Part shown: positions 53,016 through 64,000 of the stretch, piece by piece | Layout: every line of letters starts with the position of its first letter | How positions within the stretch are numbered: the first letter of the stretch is position 1 | The notes under the pieces: generated by a model | The model's database searches: none | What the model saw: the letters and a program-made list of their open reading frames with translations, nothing else | Told to the model about the DNA's origin: nothing | From: Prorocentrum cordatum | Taxonomy: Eukaryota > Sar > Dinophyceae > Prorocentrales > Prorocentraceae | Length of the DNA stretch: 64,000 nucleotides | Reading direction: 5' to 3' | NCBI GenBank assembly: GCA_963575745.1 | Contig: CAUYUJ010019868.1 | Location: 30,001-94,000, forward strand | Program-made: the position numbers and the translations under genes

Positions 53016-54990
53016 TTCCAAACCATCCTGTGGTGTTGGGTCCCCGTTTTGAAGAGACGGTGCCCCGCGTTCCTCTCCTCTCCTCTCCTCTTCTCTCCTC
53101 TCCTCTCCTCCTCCTCCTCCTCCTCCTCCTCCTCCTCCTCCTCCTTCCCTCTTTCCCCTCTTCCCACCTGCTTTCACCCACCCAGTACACAGCGTTTCGT
53201 AGCCCCAAGAGGCTCCATGAAGCCCCAATGCCCGCCGCCCGCCATCCCAACCACACACCCAATTCGCACATAAAATACCCCGCACCACTTTGTGGCTCCA
53301 TAGGGAGCTCCACCGAAGGCCCCAGTGCCCGCGCCCGCATGCGTCACCCACACCCATTTCGGCACACCCCTCACACGTTTCGTGGCTCCATAGGGAGCTC
53401 CACCGAAAGCCCCAGTGCCCGCGCCCGCATGCGTCACCCACACCCATTTCGGCACACCCCTCACACGTTTCGTGGCCCCATAGGGAGCTCCACCGAAGGC
53501 CCCATGCCCCGCCCGCATCGTCAGCCACACCCATTTGCGGCACATCACCCCTCACAACGCTTCGTGGCTCCATAGGGTCTCCACCGAAGGCCCCAGTGCC
53601 CCGCGCCCGCATGCGTCAGCACGCCCATTTCGCACACCCCATCATACGTTTTTCGTGCTCCCATAGGAGCTCCGCCGAAGGCCCCAGTGCCCGCGCCCGC
53701 ATGCGTCAGCCACGCCCATTTCGGCACAACTCTCACACGCTTCGTGGTTCCATAGGGAGCTCCACCGAAGGCCCCAGTGCCCGCGCCCGCATGCGTCAGC
53801 CACACCCATTTCGGCACACACCTCACACGCTTCGTGGCTCCATAGGGAGCTCCACCGAAGGCCCCAGTGCCCGCGCCCGCATGCGTCACCCACACCCCTT
53901 TCGGCACACCCCTCACACGTTTCGTGGCTCCATAGGGAGCTCCACCGAAGGCCCCAGTGCCCGCGCCCGCATGCGTCAGCCACACCCATTTCGGCACACC
54001 CCTCACACGCTTCGTGGCTCCATAGGGAGCTCCACCGAAGGCCCCAGTGCCCACGCCCCGCAAGTGTCCAGCCCACAACCATGTTTCGGCACACCCCTCA
54101 CACACGCCTTCTGGCTCCATAGGGAGCTCCACGAAGGCCCAGTGCCCACGCCCACATGCGTCAGCCGACGCCCCTGTCGGCACAAATACGTGATAGACCA
54201 TCACACTTTTTTCGTGGCTCCATAGGGAGCTCCACCGAAGGCCCCAGTGCCCGCGCCCGCATGCGTCACCCACACCCATTTCGGCACACCCCTCACACGT
54301 TTCGTGGCTCCATAGGGAGCTCCACCGAAGTCCCCAGTGCCCGCGGCCGCATGCGTCACCCACACCCATTTCGGCACACCCCTCACACGTTTCGAGGCTC
54401 CATAGGGAGCTCCACCGAAGGCCCCAGGCCCTCGCCCGCATGGGGCGTCAGCCACACCCATTTCGGCACACCCCTCACACGCTTCGTGGCCCCATAGGGA
54501 GCTCCGCCGAAGGCCCCAGTGCCCGCGCCCGCATGCGTCAGCCACACCCAGTTCGGCACACCCCTCACACGTTCCGTGGCCCCATAGGGAGCTCCGCCGA
54601 AGGTCCCAGTGGGTGTGCCCGCATGCGTCCCGCACACCCATTTCGGCACACCCCTCGGCCCCAGTGCCCGCGCCCGCATGCGTCAACCACACCCATTTCG
54701 GCACACCCCTCAAACGTTTCGTGGTCCCATGGGGAGCTCCACCGAAGGCCCCAATGCCCGCGCCCGCATGCGTCAACCACACCCATTTCGTCAACTCCCT
54801 CACACGTTTCGTGGCCGCATAGGGAGCTCCACCGAAGGCCCTAGTGGGTGTGCCCGCATGCGTCCCGCACACCCATTTCGGCACACCCCTCGTACGTTTC
54901 GTGGCCCCGTAGGGGGCTCCACCGAGAAGATATTCACAATTGCAGCATTCACGATTGCATATGGTTGGGTCCTTCGCCAGGATAATTTTC
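53016..54990 (+). repeat. Composite repeat element with 90-bp satellite, copy 2
   Basis: Same order as copy 1: ATCCTGTGGTGTTGGGTCC, GAAGAGACGGTGCCCCGCG, TCCTC/CTC run, ~20 units of the 90-bp satellite, then GCATATGGTTGGGTCCTTCG at the right end. Shared flanks show that the whole module, not just the satellite, is repeated. Confidence 0.9.
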
Positions 54991-55104
54991 CCATACTTTC
55001 TGGCTTTTCGTTTTCCCCCTCATTTCCAATATTTGTCCATATTTTCCTAGGGCATCGACGATTAATTGTGTCTGTGTGTGTTTCCCTCCCCTGAAAAATA
55101 CTGA

Positions 55105-55205
55105 TGCGGCTGGTCGGTGCCAAGCTCTCTCGTCTCGGGTGGACCCTGACCAGCACTTCGAAGCCAGTCCAGCCGCGGTGACGAGGGGTGCCAACGATAC
55201 GAAAA
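55105..55205. repeat. Dispersed ~100-bp repeat, copy 1
   Basis: CTGACCAGCACTTCGAAGCC...GGTGACGAGGGTGCC resembles CTGACCAGAATTTCAAGGCG...GGTGGCGACGAGGGCC at ~62330-62400. Function unknown. Confidence 0.4.
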
Positions 55206-55231
55206 CGAGGCAAGGGCAGACGGTACCGGTA

Positions 55232-55410
55232 CTCGAGTAGGGGATCGACTACAGGATTGGTGTACCCCAGAATCCATGTTCCCGTCGAATCTACGGAAGC
55301 ATGCTAAGACTCCTCCGTAGATTTATCAACGTTCTACGCATTCGTCGTAGACTCGATTGGGAACATCGATTCGGGGGTAGATCAAAACTGTAGTCGATCC
55401 TCTACTCGAG
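55232..55410. mobile_element. 179-bp foldback element with ~65-bp arms
   Basis: The left arm starts CTCGAGTAGGGGATCGACTA and includes GAATCCATGTTCCC and TCGAATCTACG. The right arm is its inverted counterpart (CGTAGACTCGATTGGGAACA ... TAGTCGATCCTCTACTCGAG). No clear target duplication seen; no coding capacity. Confidence 0.8.
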
Positions 55411-55619
55411 GTCCTTTTCTCCTCCTCTGAGCTTCCCTCCATCTGAGCGCAAGTCTCCTGCTGGCGACGCGCACAGAGCGATAGCGCGAAGGGGGCGGCC
55501 ATCTCAGCGGGGGGCTTTTCAGAAGACAGGGAGAATATTTTCAGAAAGGCCAGGGGTGCTTCCAAGACGTTGTTTATAGAGGCCGTGCGGGTTGCCCTAA
55601 GCAGCCCCATGCCTTCTTC

Positions 55620-55842
55620 AGAAGAAGGAGAAGAAAAAATCGCATAGCCATAAACTATCGACGGTCCGTGCGGAGTTCTTGGATCTGCGATGGACCCCCC
55701 ATCCCGGCGCGCGGAGCGCGCCAGGGGGGGCGCCAGAGGCGCCGCCAGAGGGCCCCAAGCGCCGACCCAAGAAGTCCGCGCGGAGCGCCGAAAGTGTCTG
55801 TTTATGTCGGTTTCTCTTATTCGATTCTTAGAAGCTCCCCTG
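55620..55842. mobile_element. Foldback element, CCGCGCGG/GGATCC family, copy 4
   Basis: Left arm ...CATAAACTATCGACGG...GTGCGGAGTTCTTGGATC; right arm GACCCAAGAAGTCCGCGCGG...GTCTGTTTATGTCGG...ATTCTTAGAAG. GC-rich loop with GGCGCCAGAGGCGCC. Confidence 0.65.
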
Positions 55843-55936
55843 GAGGCGCCCCTCGCGCTGGGCCCTTTGCGCGCGCGGGCAATCATGCCGCCAAATGCCC
55901 GGGCTGCCCCACCCCTCTTTGCAAATTAAGACGAAG

Positions 55937-56093
55937 CCAGGACGAGGATAACATCGGGTGAGGAACAATCGAGGATCTTTGAGATTCGGCGGCTCTGGAG
56001 GATGTCTCAGGCGCCGCGGCCTTCTCAGAGCGTTCTGGAACACTCTGAGAGCGTTCCAGAACGCTCTGGAACAGATTTATCCTCGTCCTAGCC
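55937..56093. mobile_element. Foldback element, CAGAGCGTT family, copy 1
   Basis: Ends AGGACGAGGATAA and TTATCCTCGTCCT are inverted. The core TCAGAGCGTTCTGGAACACT...CGTTCCAGAACGCTCTG is itself palindromic. Copies 2 and 3 lie at ~63430-63590 and ~63780-63940. Confidence 0.7.
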
Positions 56094-57010
56094 CCGTCCG
56101 GCACATCCTTGGGCGCGGGGCGGCGGCACTGCGCCGGACGAAGAAAGTGCCACACCCAACGTTGACCCACGCGCCGCACGACAAAGACAAGACTTTGGAC
56201 GCCCGGAATGGGTACGGAAAAAACGGGGTACAATGCCGAACAACAAGTGTGGTCCAACTCCGACGGCCGCTGCGGTTGGGCAGGCGGCCCGCGGCGGCGC
56301 GGACAACGAGTCCTGGCCAAAATGAACCAGACATGCTGCTGGGCATTGTACTCCAGATTTTGGAATAAAGGGAGGGGCGTCTCATTTCGGGGGGGGTCTC
56401 TTCCAGGCTATCTCGGAGGGCCTGGGGGATCTGGGGACGATGTTTTGGAGGGTTCTCCCACGGGGGAGGTCTGAAATGGCTTGTCTTGGAGGGTCCAGAC
56501 CCCCTCCCTTTTATTACGAGATCTGGAGTACCCATCTTTTCGGTACCAGTTCGATCGTCCCGGGAGACAACCGGCGCGCCGCCAGTCCTGTTTGTCACCG
56601 TCTGGGAGCGCCGAGCGCTCCGCGGGGCACTGCTGCTCCCGGGCGCGTCACGGGCGGGTCGGTGCGCGGGGCTGGCAGTGCCGGGGGGGGCGCCTGCGCA
56701 CCGCCCTCGCACTGGACAACGGGGGGCTAGAGAGAGGAGAAGAAGCGAGAGAGTTGCTCGACTCAGCAAGGTGCCCATGATTGCCACGGGGAGAGAAGAG
56801 GACTGGTACCAGCTTAAGTGGGTCAGGCCGCACTTGTAAGACGCTGAAACATGTTTACCCCAGACTGGTGAGGGTTAGTCGGAGCCTCCTGCAGAACATC
56901 GAGGTCTGAGATCGTCATCCGCCGCCTTCTCCTCCTCCTCCCGCCGCAGCGCAGAGCGCACAGACTGGAGAGAGGCGGGAGGGACGAGGGAGGCGTGGAA
57001 CTGTTGGGCA
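56094..57010. other. Non-coding stretch; one weak exon-like segment
   Basis: No recognised gene. A short segment at ~56774-56839 reads VPMIATGREEDWYQLKWVRP before a stop and is the only protein-like text. Too short to call. Confidence 0.35.
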
Positions 57011-57014
57011 TGTT

Positions 57015-57165
57015 GGCGATGAACGCGCGCGGCGACCACGCGAGAACCCCATACTGACAACGAGACGCCCCCCATCCGCGTGACCGTCCCGATTTACGCT
57101 GGAGACGAGCGTGCGCGGCGCCAGGGCGATAGCCCCATACTGAGAACGAGCCGCTGCCCCTGAGA
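57015..57165 (+). repeat. Two units of the ~82-bp repeat seen at 40.0-40.3 kb
   Basis: Shares GATGAACGCGCGCGGCGACC..GCGAGAACCCCATACTGA and GACGAGCGTGCGCGGCG..GCGATAGCCCCATACTGAGA with the 39990-40340 array. Confidence 0.5.
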
Positions 57166-58470
57166 AGCCCGCTGCTCTGGCACCAGCCCCTCCCGCCTTC
57201 TACTCCGATGGAAGCCTCGCCCGCAGCAGCCCCGACCCTGGACACTCGGCAGGGCGCGGCTGGGCCGGCCCCCGAGGCTGGAGCTGCGCATGCTGCGCGC
57301 ACTTCGCAGCGCTGGCGGACGCGCGCGCGACGGCCGAGCCGCAGGGCCGCGCCAGACACCGGGCGCACTGGAACGGGTGGAAGAGGGCAAAACGGCCGGG
57401 GAGGAGGAGGAGGAGGAGGAGGAGGAGGAGGAGGAGGAGGAGGAGGGCGCAGACTGCGCACACTGGACACAGCGCAGCATTACATCACCCTGCTCACGGG
57501 GCGCCCCGAGGGGGCCTTTCATCGTGCCCCACAGCTTGTGCGTCCTAGCACGCGCGAGGAGGGGCGATCTCTCGAAGCCCGCTCCAGCTCTTGAGCGCGT
57601 TGCGCCCACGCTCCGAGGCCATACGAGCCCTGGTTGCTGTCAGAGCCACGCAGGCACTGCACGCATCTCCTGCGCCCGTCGGCGCCCTTGTGGAGGTCAG
57701 GAGGAGGGAGGAGCGGGGGAGGAGAGCTCGGGGATGCGAGTCAGATTCGTCCTCTGGCCTTAGCCACCCCGATACCCAACATGCAACAGTAGCCTATTAA
57801 CACGGAGCTCAACACGTAGACTGAAAGCGCAGGCCTGGCGCGAGAAGTTCCCAAGAAACGTGCACCAACACGTGCCGAGCCAAGACGCAGAGTGTTAACG
57901 CAAACTTTTTGAACACGGTACGTGTTGCGTTTCAACACGCGCGTACCAGGGCAGCTACACAAGCCCCCGAGCACGCAGTGGAAAGGACTGGAGTGGAGGT
58001 GGGCGCGGCTCATTCGCGCAAGAGCTCGAGAATAAGCTCGGAACCACCTGGCCGCCGCAGTCCACGCGGCCTGGGCTACCGACCGCCGCGCACAACTCAG
58101 GGAAACGCACGGCGCCAGGCACTCTCGCGCCGAATCCTGCTTCAGGCAGCCTCAACTACGGAGGCTGCTGGGCCATGGCAACCTGGAAACGGGAGGCGTG
58201 TGGGACGTCTTGCGCAGCGCAACGTGCCGAGAGCTGGAACAGGGCGGGAAGGACAGGGAGGAGAGACAGGCGGAGGGAGGCCGAGCCCCACTTGCCGGGG
58301 GTGAGAAGGCGTGTGCGATGATGGGCGGCTGTCCCCCTCCCCCTGGTTGCTCCTCCCCCAGGTTCCAAACATCCCCGTCAAGGGGGGGGGCACAAGGGAG
58401 GGGTATCTGGGCTCCTCGGCGCGACCACGATACTCTGGAGCTTCCAGATCTGCCTTCCGTGGCCTCAGCA
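57166..58470. other. Non-coding stretch
   Basis: Contains a (GGA)n run at ~57400-57446. A ~120-bp segment at ~58190-58310 (GTGGGACGTCTTGCGCAGCG...AGAGCTGGAACAGGGCGGGA) is repeated at ~59205-59310. No gene recognised. Confidence 0.5.
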
Positions 58471-59115
58471 AGTGTTCCAAGACGGCCCCGAATCGCGGCA
58501 CAGCGGGCCCAGGACGCATACGATGGCCAAGACGTCCAAAGACGCCTTCGAAAAGTCCCAAGAGCCTTCCCAAGCGGGCCCCGAAAATACAAAAATCAAT
58601 GGTTGTTCGTATGTGTGTTTTGTTATTGTTGGCCACACCCACACACACAAGCCTCCGACGCTCCAAGACGGCCCCAGAGGTCCCCAAGGTAATCGCCTTC
58701 TCGAGTTTCCGACGCTCCAAGACGGCCCCAGCGGTCCCGTAGACCGCCCCTGAACTGCCCAAGAGGCCCATACGAGGGCCCCAGGACGGCCCAAGAAGGC
58801 TCCAAGACGGCCCAAGGAGGGGCCCAAGCCGGCCAAAGATCGCCCAAAGAGGGCCCCGAGAGAGGCGAAGAGGGAGAACACGAACCGGAAATCCTATCTT
58901 TCCGCCCCAAGAGGCCCCCCAAAGGCCCCAAGAAGCCCCCAAGCGGACCAAAAGAGGCCCCCAATAAGCCCAAGAGGCCCCCAAGAGGCCCCCAAGAGGC
59001 CCCCAAGAGGCCCAAAAAAGAGGCCCTAAGGCGACCCCCAACACACGTCAAAACTGCCTCCACGAGGTGCCGCCAGGCCCCCGAAAAGCTTCCAAGACGC
59101 CCACGCGAATCCCCC
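58471..59115 (+). repeat. CCAAGAGGCCCC block
   Basis: Same degenerate repeat as 23340-23720; pure CCCCCAAGAGGC repeats near 58970-59015. Confidence 0.7.
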
Positions 59116-59394
59116 ATAGTGCCCAAGAAACCCACGAACCTCAAGTGTGGACTCCACGCCTCTTCGGGGGGTCGGCTGAACGGAACAAGCCTCTTGAATA
59201 GGAGGCGTCTGGGACGTCTTGCGTAGCACCACGCGCAGAGAGCTGGAACAGGGCGGGAGAGGGAGGGAGGGCAGACAGGTGGAGGAAGCAAATTCCCCGA
59301 GGGCCTAACGACCCGCCAGTGGCAACGCTGTTGCGACCAGCCTCGGCGCCACACGGGGCCACCCAATCTAATCGCGGCGTCTTGGAAATAGGCG

Positions 59395-59560
59395 AGAGGA
59401 GAAGGAGGAGGAGGAGGAGGAGGAGGAGGAGGAGGAGGAGAAGGAGGGAGGAGGTAGGGAGGAGGGAGGAGGATATATGAGAACGAACACAGGAGGAGGA
59501 GGGAGGAGGAGGAGGAGGAGGAGGAGGAGGAGGAGGAGGAGGAGAGAAGGGGTGAGGAGG
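59395..59560. repeat. (GGA)n array
   Basis: GGAGGA triplets with few interruptions. Confidence 0.9.
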
Positions 59561-59744
59561 GAAGGAGGAGAGGAGGGCCGGAAAGAGAAAGGAGGGGGGG
59601 AAGGCCGAACCACAGGAGGGGGGGGGGGAACGACAGGAAACGGCCTACCGACCAGCGCGAGCGGGCATCACGCCGCGGGCTCGCCGCGGCAGGACCCCCT
59701 CGCCCACTCCTGGGCGTCGCGCGTGGGGTCGGAGAGATCTCCTG

Positions 59745-60224
59745 CTGCCCCTCCTCCTCCTCCTCCTCCCCCCCCTCCTCCTCCTCCCCTCCGCCCCCTC
59801 ACTCGTCCCGTCCTCCAACTCCTCCTCCTCCTCCTGTTCCTCCCCCTCCTCCCCCTCCTCCACCTCTTCCACCATCATCATCACCAGCATGATCATGATC
59901 ATCATCAACCGCACCGTCATCCTCATCACCACCAGCATCATCACCAAATCCCCATCATCACCATCATGATCATAACCATCGTCATCATCATCATACTAAT
60001 CACCATCATCATCATCATCATCATCATCACCCGCATCGGTTTCAACATCAACATCAGCACACTCATGATTACCATATCATCCTCATCATCCTCAGCATCA
60101 TCAGCATCGGTAGCATCTTCAACATCATCGTCATCAGCATCATCAACATCATCAACAGCATCAACATCATCAACATCGTCACCGTCATCATCATGGTCAT
60201 CATCACCACCATCATGGTCATCAG

Positions 60225-60287
<63 letters not shown>

Positions 60288-61930
60288 ACTCAGCATCGTC
60301 ACCATCCGTGGAATCATCGTCCGAATCATCATCTCGATCGTCATCAGCAGCAGCATCATCATTATGACTACCTGCAGTTGCGTCATCATGCTCGGAATCA
60401 CCATCCCTGCTCCTCGTCGACCCTCATCCTGGTCGCACCTCCTCGTCATCATCGGAATCATCGTTCTTCCTCCTCCTCCTCCTACTCCACCTCATCAGCA
60501 TCACCAACATCAGCAACAACAGCGATTATCATGACATAAACCAGCATCAGCATCATCATCACTGGCAGCAGCATCATCATCAGCATCAGCATCATCAACA
60601 GCGACAGCGACAGCGACAGCAACAACATCATCACAAAGACAATCAATAAGATCACCGTGAACTGTAACCGAAAAACCAGCATCACCACCACCACGACCCG
60701 CATCATCAGCAACATAATAGCATTAGCCTCGGCGTCGTCATCTACCAACCACCTGCCCCTCATCGTCAATACCATCATTATTAACAGCATACACAGCAAC
60801 ATCGCCATCAACGTGACCAGCCTCGTCAGCGTAAAGGTTAACAGTATCAACATGATCATAATCGTCACCATAACTATAAATCTCAGCAGCATGCTCAGCA
60901 GTAGCCTCGCCATCGTCATTGCCTACCTCCGTCCTACTCCTCCCCCTCCTCCTCCGTCTCCTCCTCCTTCTCCCCCTCCTCGCCCTCATCATTATCATAA
61001 TAAGCATCGTCGCCATCAACATTACCATCAACATCATCAGCATCACCATGGCCATGAACAAAACCGTCAGCATCATGATCAACATCAACATCACCGTCAT
61101 CAATCACCGGCATCATCATGATCATCATAACCGTCATAATCATCACCCGCATCGTCTTCATCGTCAACATCAGCGCATGTATCATCATCAGCATCGTCAT
61201 CATCAGCATCATCGTCATCAGCATCGTCATCAGAATCGTCAACATCACCATCAACAGATCGTCAACATCATCACCATCGTATTCATCATCATACACAGCT
61301 TCGTCACCATAGGTAGCATCATCATTAGCAGCATCATCTCCATTATCATTGTTATCTGCAGCAGCGTCATCATACTCAGAATCACCATCCTTGCTCCTCG
61401 TCGACCCCCTCCTGGTCCCACCTCATCGTCATCATCGTAATCATAGGTATTCCTCCTCCTCCTCCTCCTCCACCTCATCAGCATCATCAACATCAGCAAC
61501 AACAACACGATCATCACGATATAAAGCATCATCAACACTATCATGATCATCATCATCATCATGACCATCATCATCAGCATCACAAAGAACAACAACAGCG
61601 ACAGCGGCAACGACAACAACATCATCAACAGCACAACCAAGCTTATCACTGTAAACCGTAACAGTAAAACCTTGACATAGGCATGATCGTCACCATCACA
61701 ACCAGCATCATCAGCAACATAATCAGCATTACCCTCGGCGTCGTCATCTACCAACATCCTGCTTCTCATCGTCATCACCATCATTATTACCATTAATCAC
61801 AGTAGCATCGCCATCATCTACAACATGACCCTCCTCATCAGCATGAAGAATAACCGTATCATCATGCGCATGATCGTCACGATCGCCAGCATCATCAGCA
61901 GCATGCTCAGCAGTATCATCGGCCTCTTCA
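59745..61930. repeat. (CTC)n then (CAT)n array
   Basis: CTC triplets to ~59870, then ~2 kb of interrupted CATCAT/CATCAG. Two internal blocks (~60385-60500 and ~61370-61480) are duplicates of each other (both contain CTCGTCGACCC and CTCCTCCTCC), so the array includes a ~1-kb higher-order duplication. Confidence 0.9.
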
Positions 61931-62070
61931 TTGTCTACCTCCCTCCTCCTCCTCCTCCTCCCCCTCCTCCCCCTCCTCATCCTCCTCCTCCTCCACCTCT
62001 TCCTCTTCCTTCTCCTTCTCCTCCTCCTTCTCTTCCTCCTCCTCCTCCTCCTCCCTCCTCCTCTCCTCCC
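61931..62070. repeat. (CTC)n array
   Basis: CTC/CTT triplets. Confidence 0.9.
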
Positions 62071-62775
62071 TTCCTCATCCCACCCTCTCCCGCGGCCTCT
62101 CGCGGTGGAGGGGGGGGGGGAGGCGCACCGCACACAGCTGCAGCCCGTCACAGGACGAGCGCACCAGCTTCTGGAGCAGCGCGACGGAGCCTGGCGGCCA
62201 GGACGCAGGAAGGACGAGCAGAGAGCAGAAGACGAAGGCCTTCCGCGGAAGAGGAGGAATCGGAAAGGATAAGGATCGGGTCTGGGGGAACCAAAAAGGT
62301 ACGGATACCCCTGCTCCCGGGCCAGGACCTCTACTGGGGTGTGTTCTGACCAGAATTTCAAGGCGAATCCAACGGTGGCGACGAGGGCCTCCGAGGAGGC
62401 CCAAACCGGGGAAAACGGGCGAAGGGCAGCGGTATGGGTACCTCGTCCTCCTCTGAGGGTCGGATGAATGGGGGGGGTGCGAAAGGACGTTCGCAAATCA
62501 GCTAACGCATACAGTAGGAGCTCGACCACAAGAAACCTTCCTCCAGAATCCCAGCCCTGAAGCCCCAGGACGTCCATGGGTTCTCGGTGTGGGAACGTCA
62601 CACCTCCCATCGCAGAACCATCGAAACCCAAGAAACCCAAGAAACCCTGGAGGCAAACATAATCCTTCTTGGCATGGGTCTCCACTGTATCAGCATCGAA
62701 TCAGCTCAGGCTGTCCAACATCACATCGATCGGATCAACATAGACCCTGGTTTGGATGTTTCTTGGCATGGGCTT
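62071..62775. other. Non-coding stretch
   Basis: Contains copy 2 of the ~100-bp dispersed repeat (~62330-62400) and AACCCAAGAAACCC direct repeats (~62625-62650). No gene recognised. Confidence 0.45.
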
Positions 62776-62880
62776 CTACTGGAGGAGGAGGAGGAGGAGG
62801 AGGAGAAGGAGGAGGGGGGGGGGAGGAGGAGGGGGAGAAGGAGGAGAGGGAGGAGGAGGACGAGGAGGAGGAGGAGGACG
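62776..62880. repeat. (GGA)n array
   Basis: GGAGGA triplets with G runs. Confidence 0.9.
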
Positions 62881-62999
62881 AACTGGCTTTCCCCGTGGCG
62901 CCCCCCAGCGACCCGCGGGCACCGAGGGCAATCACCGAGGACAATGCCCCGCGGCGGGGCCGAGACCGGCTGCAGGCAGCAGACGTTCCACTCCGCCCC

Positions 63000-63418
63000 T
63001 ATCCCCTCTCCCTCTCCCTCTCCCTTGCCCTCTCCCCTGTCCCTCCCCATTTCCCTTCCATGTCCCTGTCCCTGTCCCTTTCCCTTTCCCTCCCCCTTCC
63101 CCTTCCTTTTCCCTTTCCCGTTCCCCTTTACCTCTCCCTTTCACTCCCTTTCCCTTTCCCTTTCCCTCCCCCTCTCCCTCTCCTTCTCCGTCTCCCTCTC
63201 CCTCTCCCTCTCGCTCTCGCTTTCCCTCCCCTCTCCCTTTTCCCCTTCCCCTTCCCTTTCACTTCCCCTTTCTCGCTCCCTCCCCCCCCCCCATTTCCCT
63301 CTCCATTTCCCCTTGCCCTTTCCCCTTCCCTTTCGACCACCCTCTCCCCTTGCCTTTTCCCCTTCCCTGTCCCTTTCTCTTTCCCTCCCTTTCCCACTCC
63401 CTTTCCCTTCCCTCCCCC
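63000..63418. repeat. (TTCCC)n/(CTCCCT)n pyrimidine array
   Basis: Over 400 bp of almost pure pyrimidine on the + strand (CCCTTTCCCTTTCCC). Confidence 0.9.
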
Positions 63419-63428
63419 TAAGACGGAG

Positions 63429-63590
63429 CCACGGCGAGGACAAACAATCGGGTGAAGATAAACCGAGAATCTCTGAGATCTGGCGTCTCTGGAGGATGTA
63501 TCGGGAGCCGCGTCCTTCTCAGAGCGTTCCGGAACGCTCTGAGAGCGTCCCGGAAAACGCTATGGAACGGATTGATCCCCGTCCTAGGCC
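63429..63590. mobile_element. Foldback element, CAGAGCGTT family, copy 2
   Basis: GGCGAGGAC...TCAGAGCGTTCCGGAACGCT...GTCCCGGAAAACGCTATGG...CCCCGTCCTAGG; same layout as 55937-56093. Confidence 0.65.
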
Positions 63591-63779
63591 GGTGCGAACC
63601 CCCCCCCCTCCCTTTCGTCCAACCAGAGATGAGGAGGCACAGGACGACGAGCCAGTCCGAGGACAAGAGCACGAGCGTCGTATGCGCCCCCCGGCACGGC
63701 CTCGGCCCAGAATGTGGGCGTATGGCCAGTGGCGGCGTGTGTCGGTACGGGCCCCGCCGCCCGATGTGCGGAGCGAAGG

Positions 63780-63940
63780 CAGGACGAGGGCGCAAATCTG
63801 AACGAAGGCACCTCGGCAATCTCTGAGAGCTGGCGGGCGTGCAGGGTGCGTCGGGGCCCGCGGCCGTTCCACAGCGTTCCGACACGCCATCTGAGCGATC
63901 TGGAACGCCGTGGAGCGATCTATCATCGTCCTAGGCCTGC
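63780..63940. mobile_element. Foldback element, CAGAGCGTT family, copy 3 (diverged)
   Basis: AGGACGAGGGCGC...CACAGCGTTCCGACACGCC...GGAACGCCGTGG...ATCATCGTCCTAGGCC. Adjacent to copy 2 and in the same orientation. Confidence 0.55.
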
Positions 63941-64000
63941 CTGAGAGTAGCAGCACGAATGGAGGAGGGGTCTCACCCAAGGGCAGGATCCATCGGCCTC

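Noticed and set aside
48964-54884. Long frames with repeated ATKRVRGVPKWVWVTHAGA or GSSTEGPSARARMRHPHP
   Set aside because: Product of the 90-bp (30-codon) satellite, open on both strands at once and in more than one frame; unit changes show no coding constraint.
49495-54990. CRISPR-like array
   Set aside because: Units are contiguous 90-bp satellite copies with no unique spacers, in a eukaryotic context without cas genes.

Overview
The window looks like a gene-poor, GC-rich piece of a dinoflagellate nuclear genome in draft assembly (two 100-N gaps). The evidence is a Ty1/copia-type Pol, a tyrosine-recombinase (DIRS-like) retroelement, probable introns with GC-AG, GA-AG and GT-AG borders flanked by AG|G, an orphan DEAD-box helicase exon, and long arrays of simple and tandem repeats. 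I cannot name the species; Prorocentrum, Polarella or Symbiodiniaceae-like genomes would all fit. Most long open frames here are microsatellite shadows (poly-Leu, Ser, Pro, Val or Glu) and are not annotated as genes.

Layout. 0.07-1.5 kb: ~37-bp minisatellite. 1.5-7.1 kb: purine/pyrimidine-rich DNA with two possible host exons (2.68 and 5.63 kb) and three kinds of inverted-repeat (foldback/TIR) element. 7.15-14.8 kb: tandem repeat, then a gag-like / RT-RNase H / tyrosine recombinase element on the + strand. Its reading frame becomes continuous only when about 20 very short GC-rich segments (46-80 nt, AG|G borders) are removed. 16.9-22.6 kb: a LINE-type RNase H fragment (+), a 142-bp TIR element with an 8-bp target duplication, a broken hAT-like transposase gene (-) and a LINE 3' fragment (-). 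24.5-30.5 kb (-): a copia polyprotein (zinc ribbon, aspartic protease, methyltransferase-like domain, integrase, RT, RNase H) in one frame interrupted by two stops. 30.5-35.3 kb: duplicated and tandem GC-rich repeats and a second complete TIR element. 35.4-41.5 kb: CTC, CAT and GTA arrays. 42.0-43.2 kb (-): terminal exon of an SF1-type helicase next to a 5-copy 158-bp repeat. 43.2-47.4 kb: GTA/TAC arrays that change strand. 49.5-55.0 kb: two copies of a composite element carrying a 90-bp satellite. 55.2-64 kb: more foldback families and CAT/CTC arrays.

The genes do not form a host pathway. They are mobile-element proteins plus a few orphan exons. The most unusual feature is the DIRS-like element that appears to be riddled with micro-introns, which is not expected of something that replicates through RNA.
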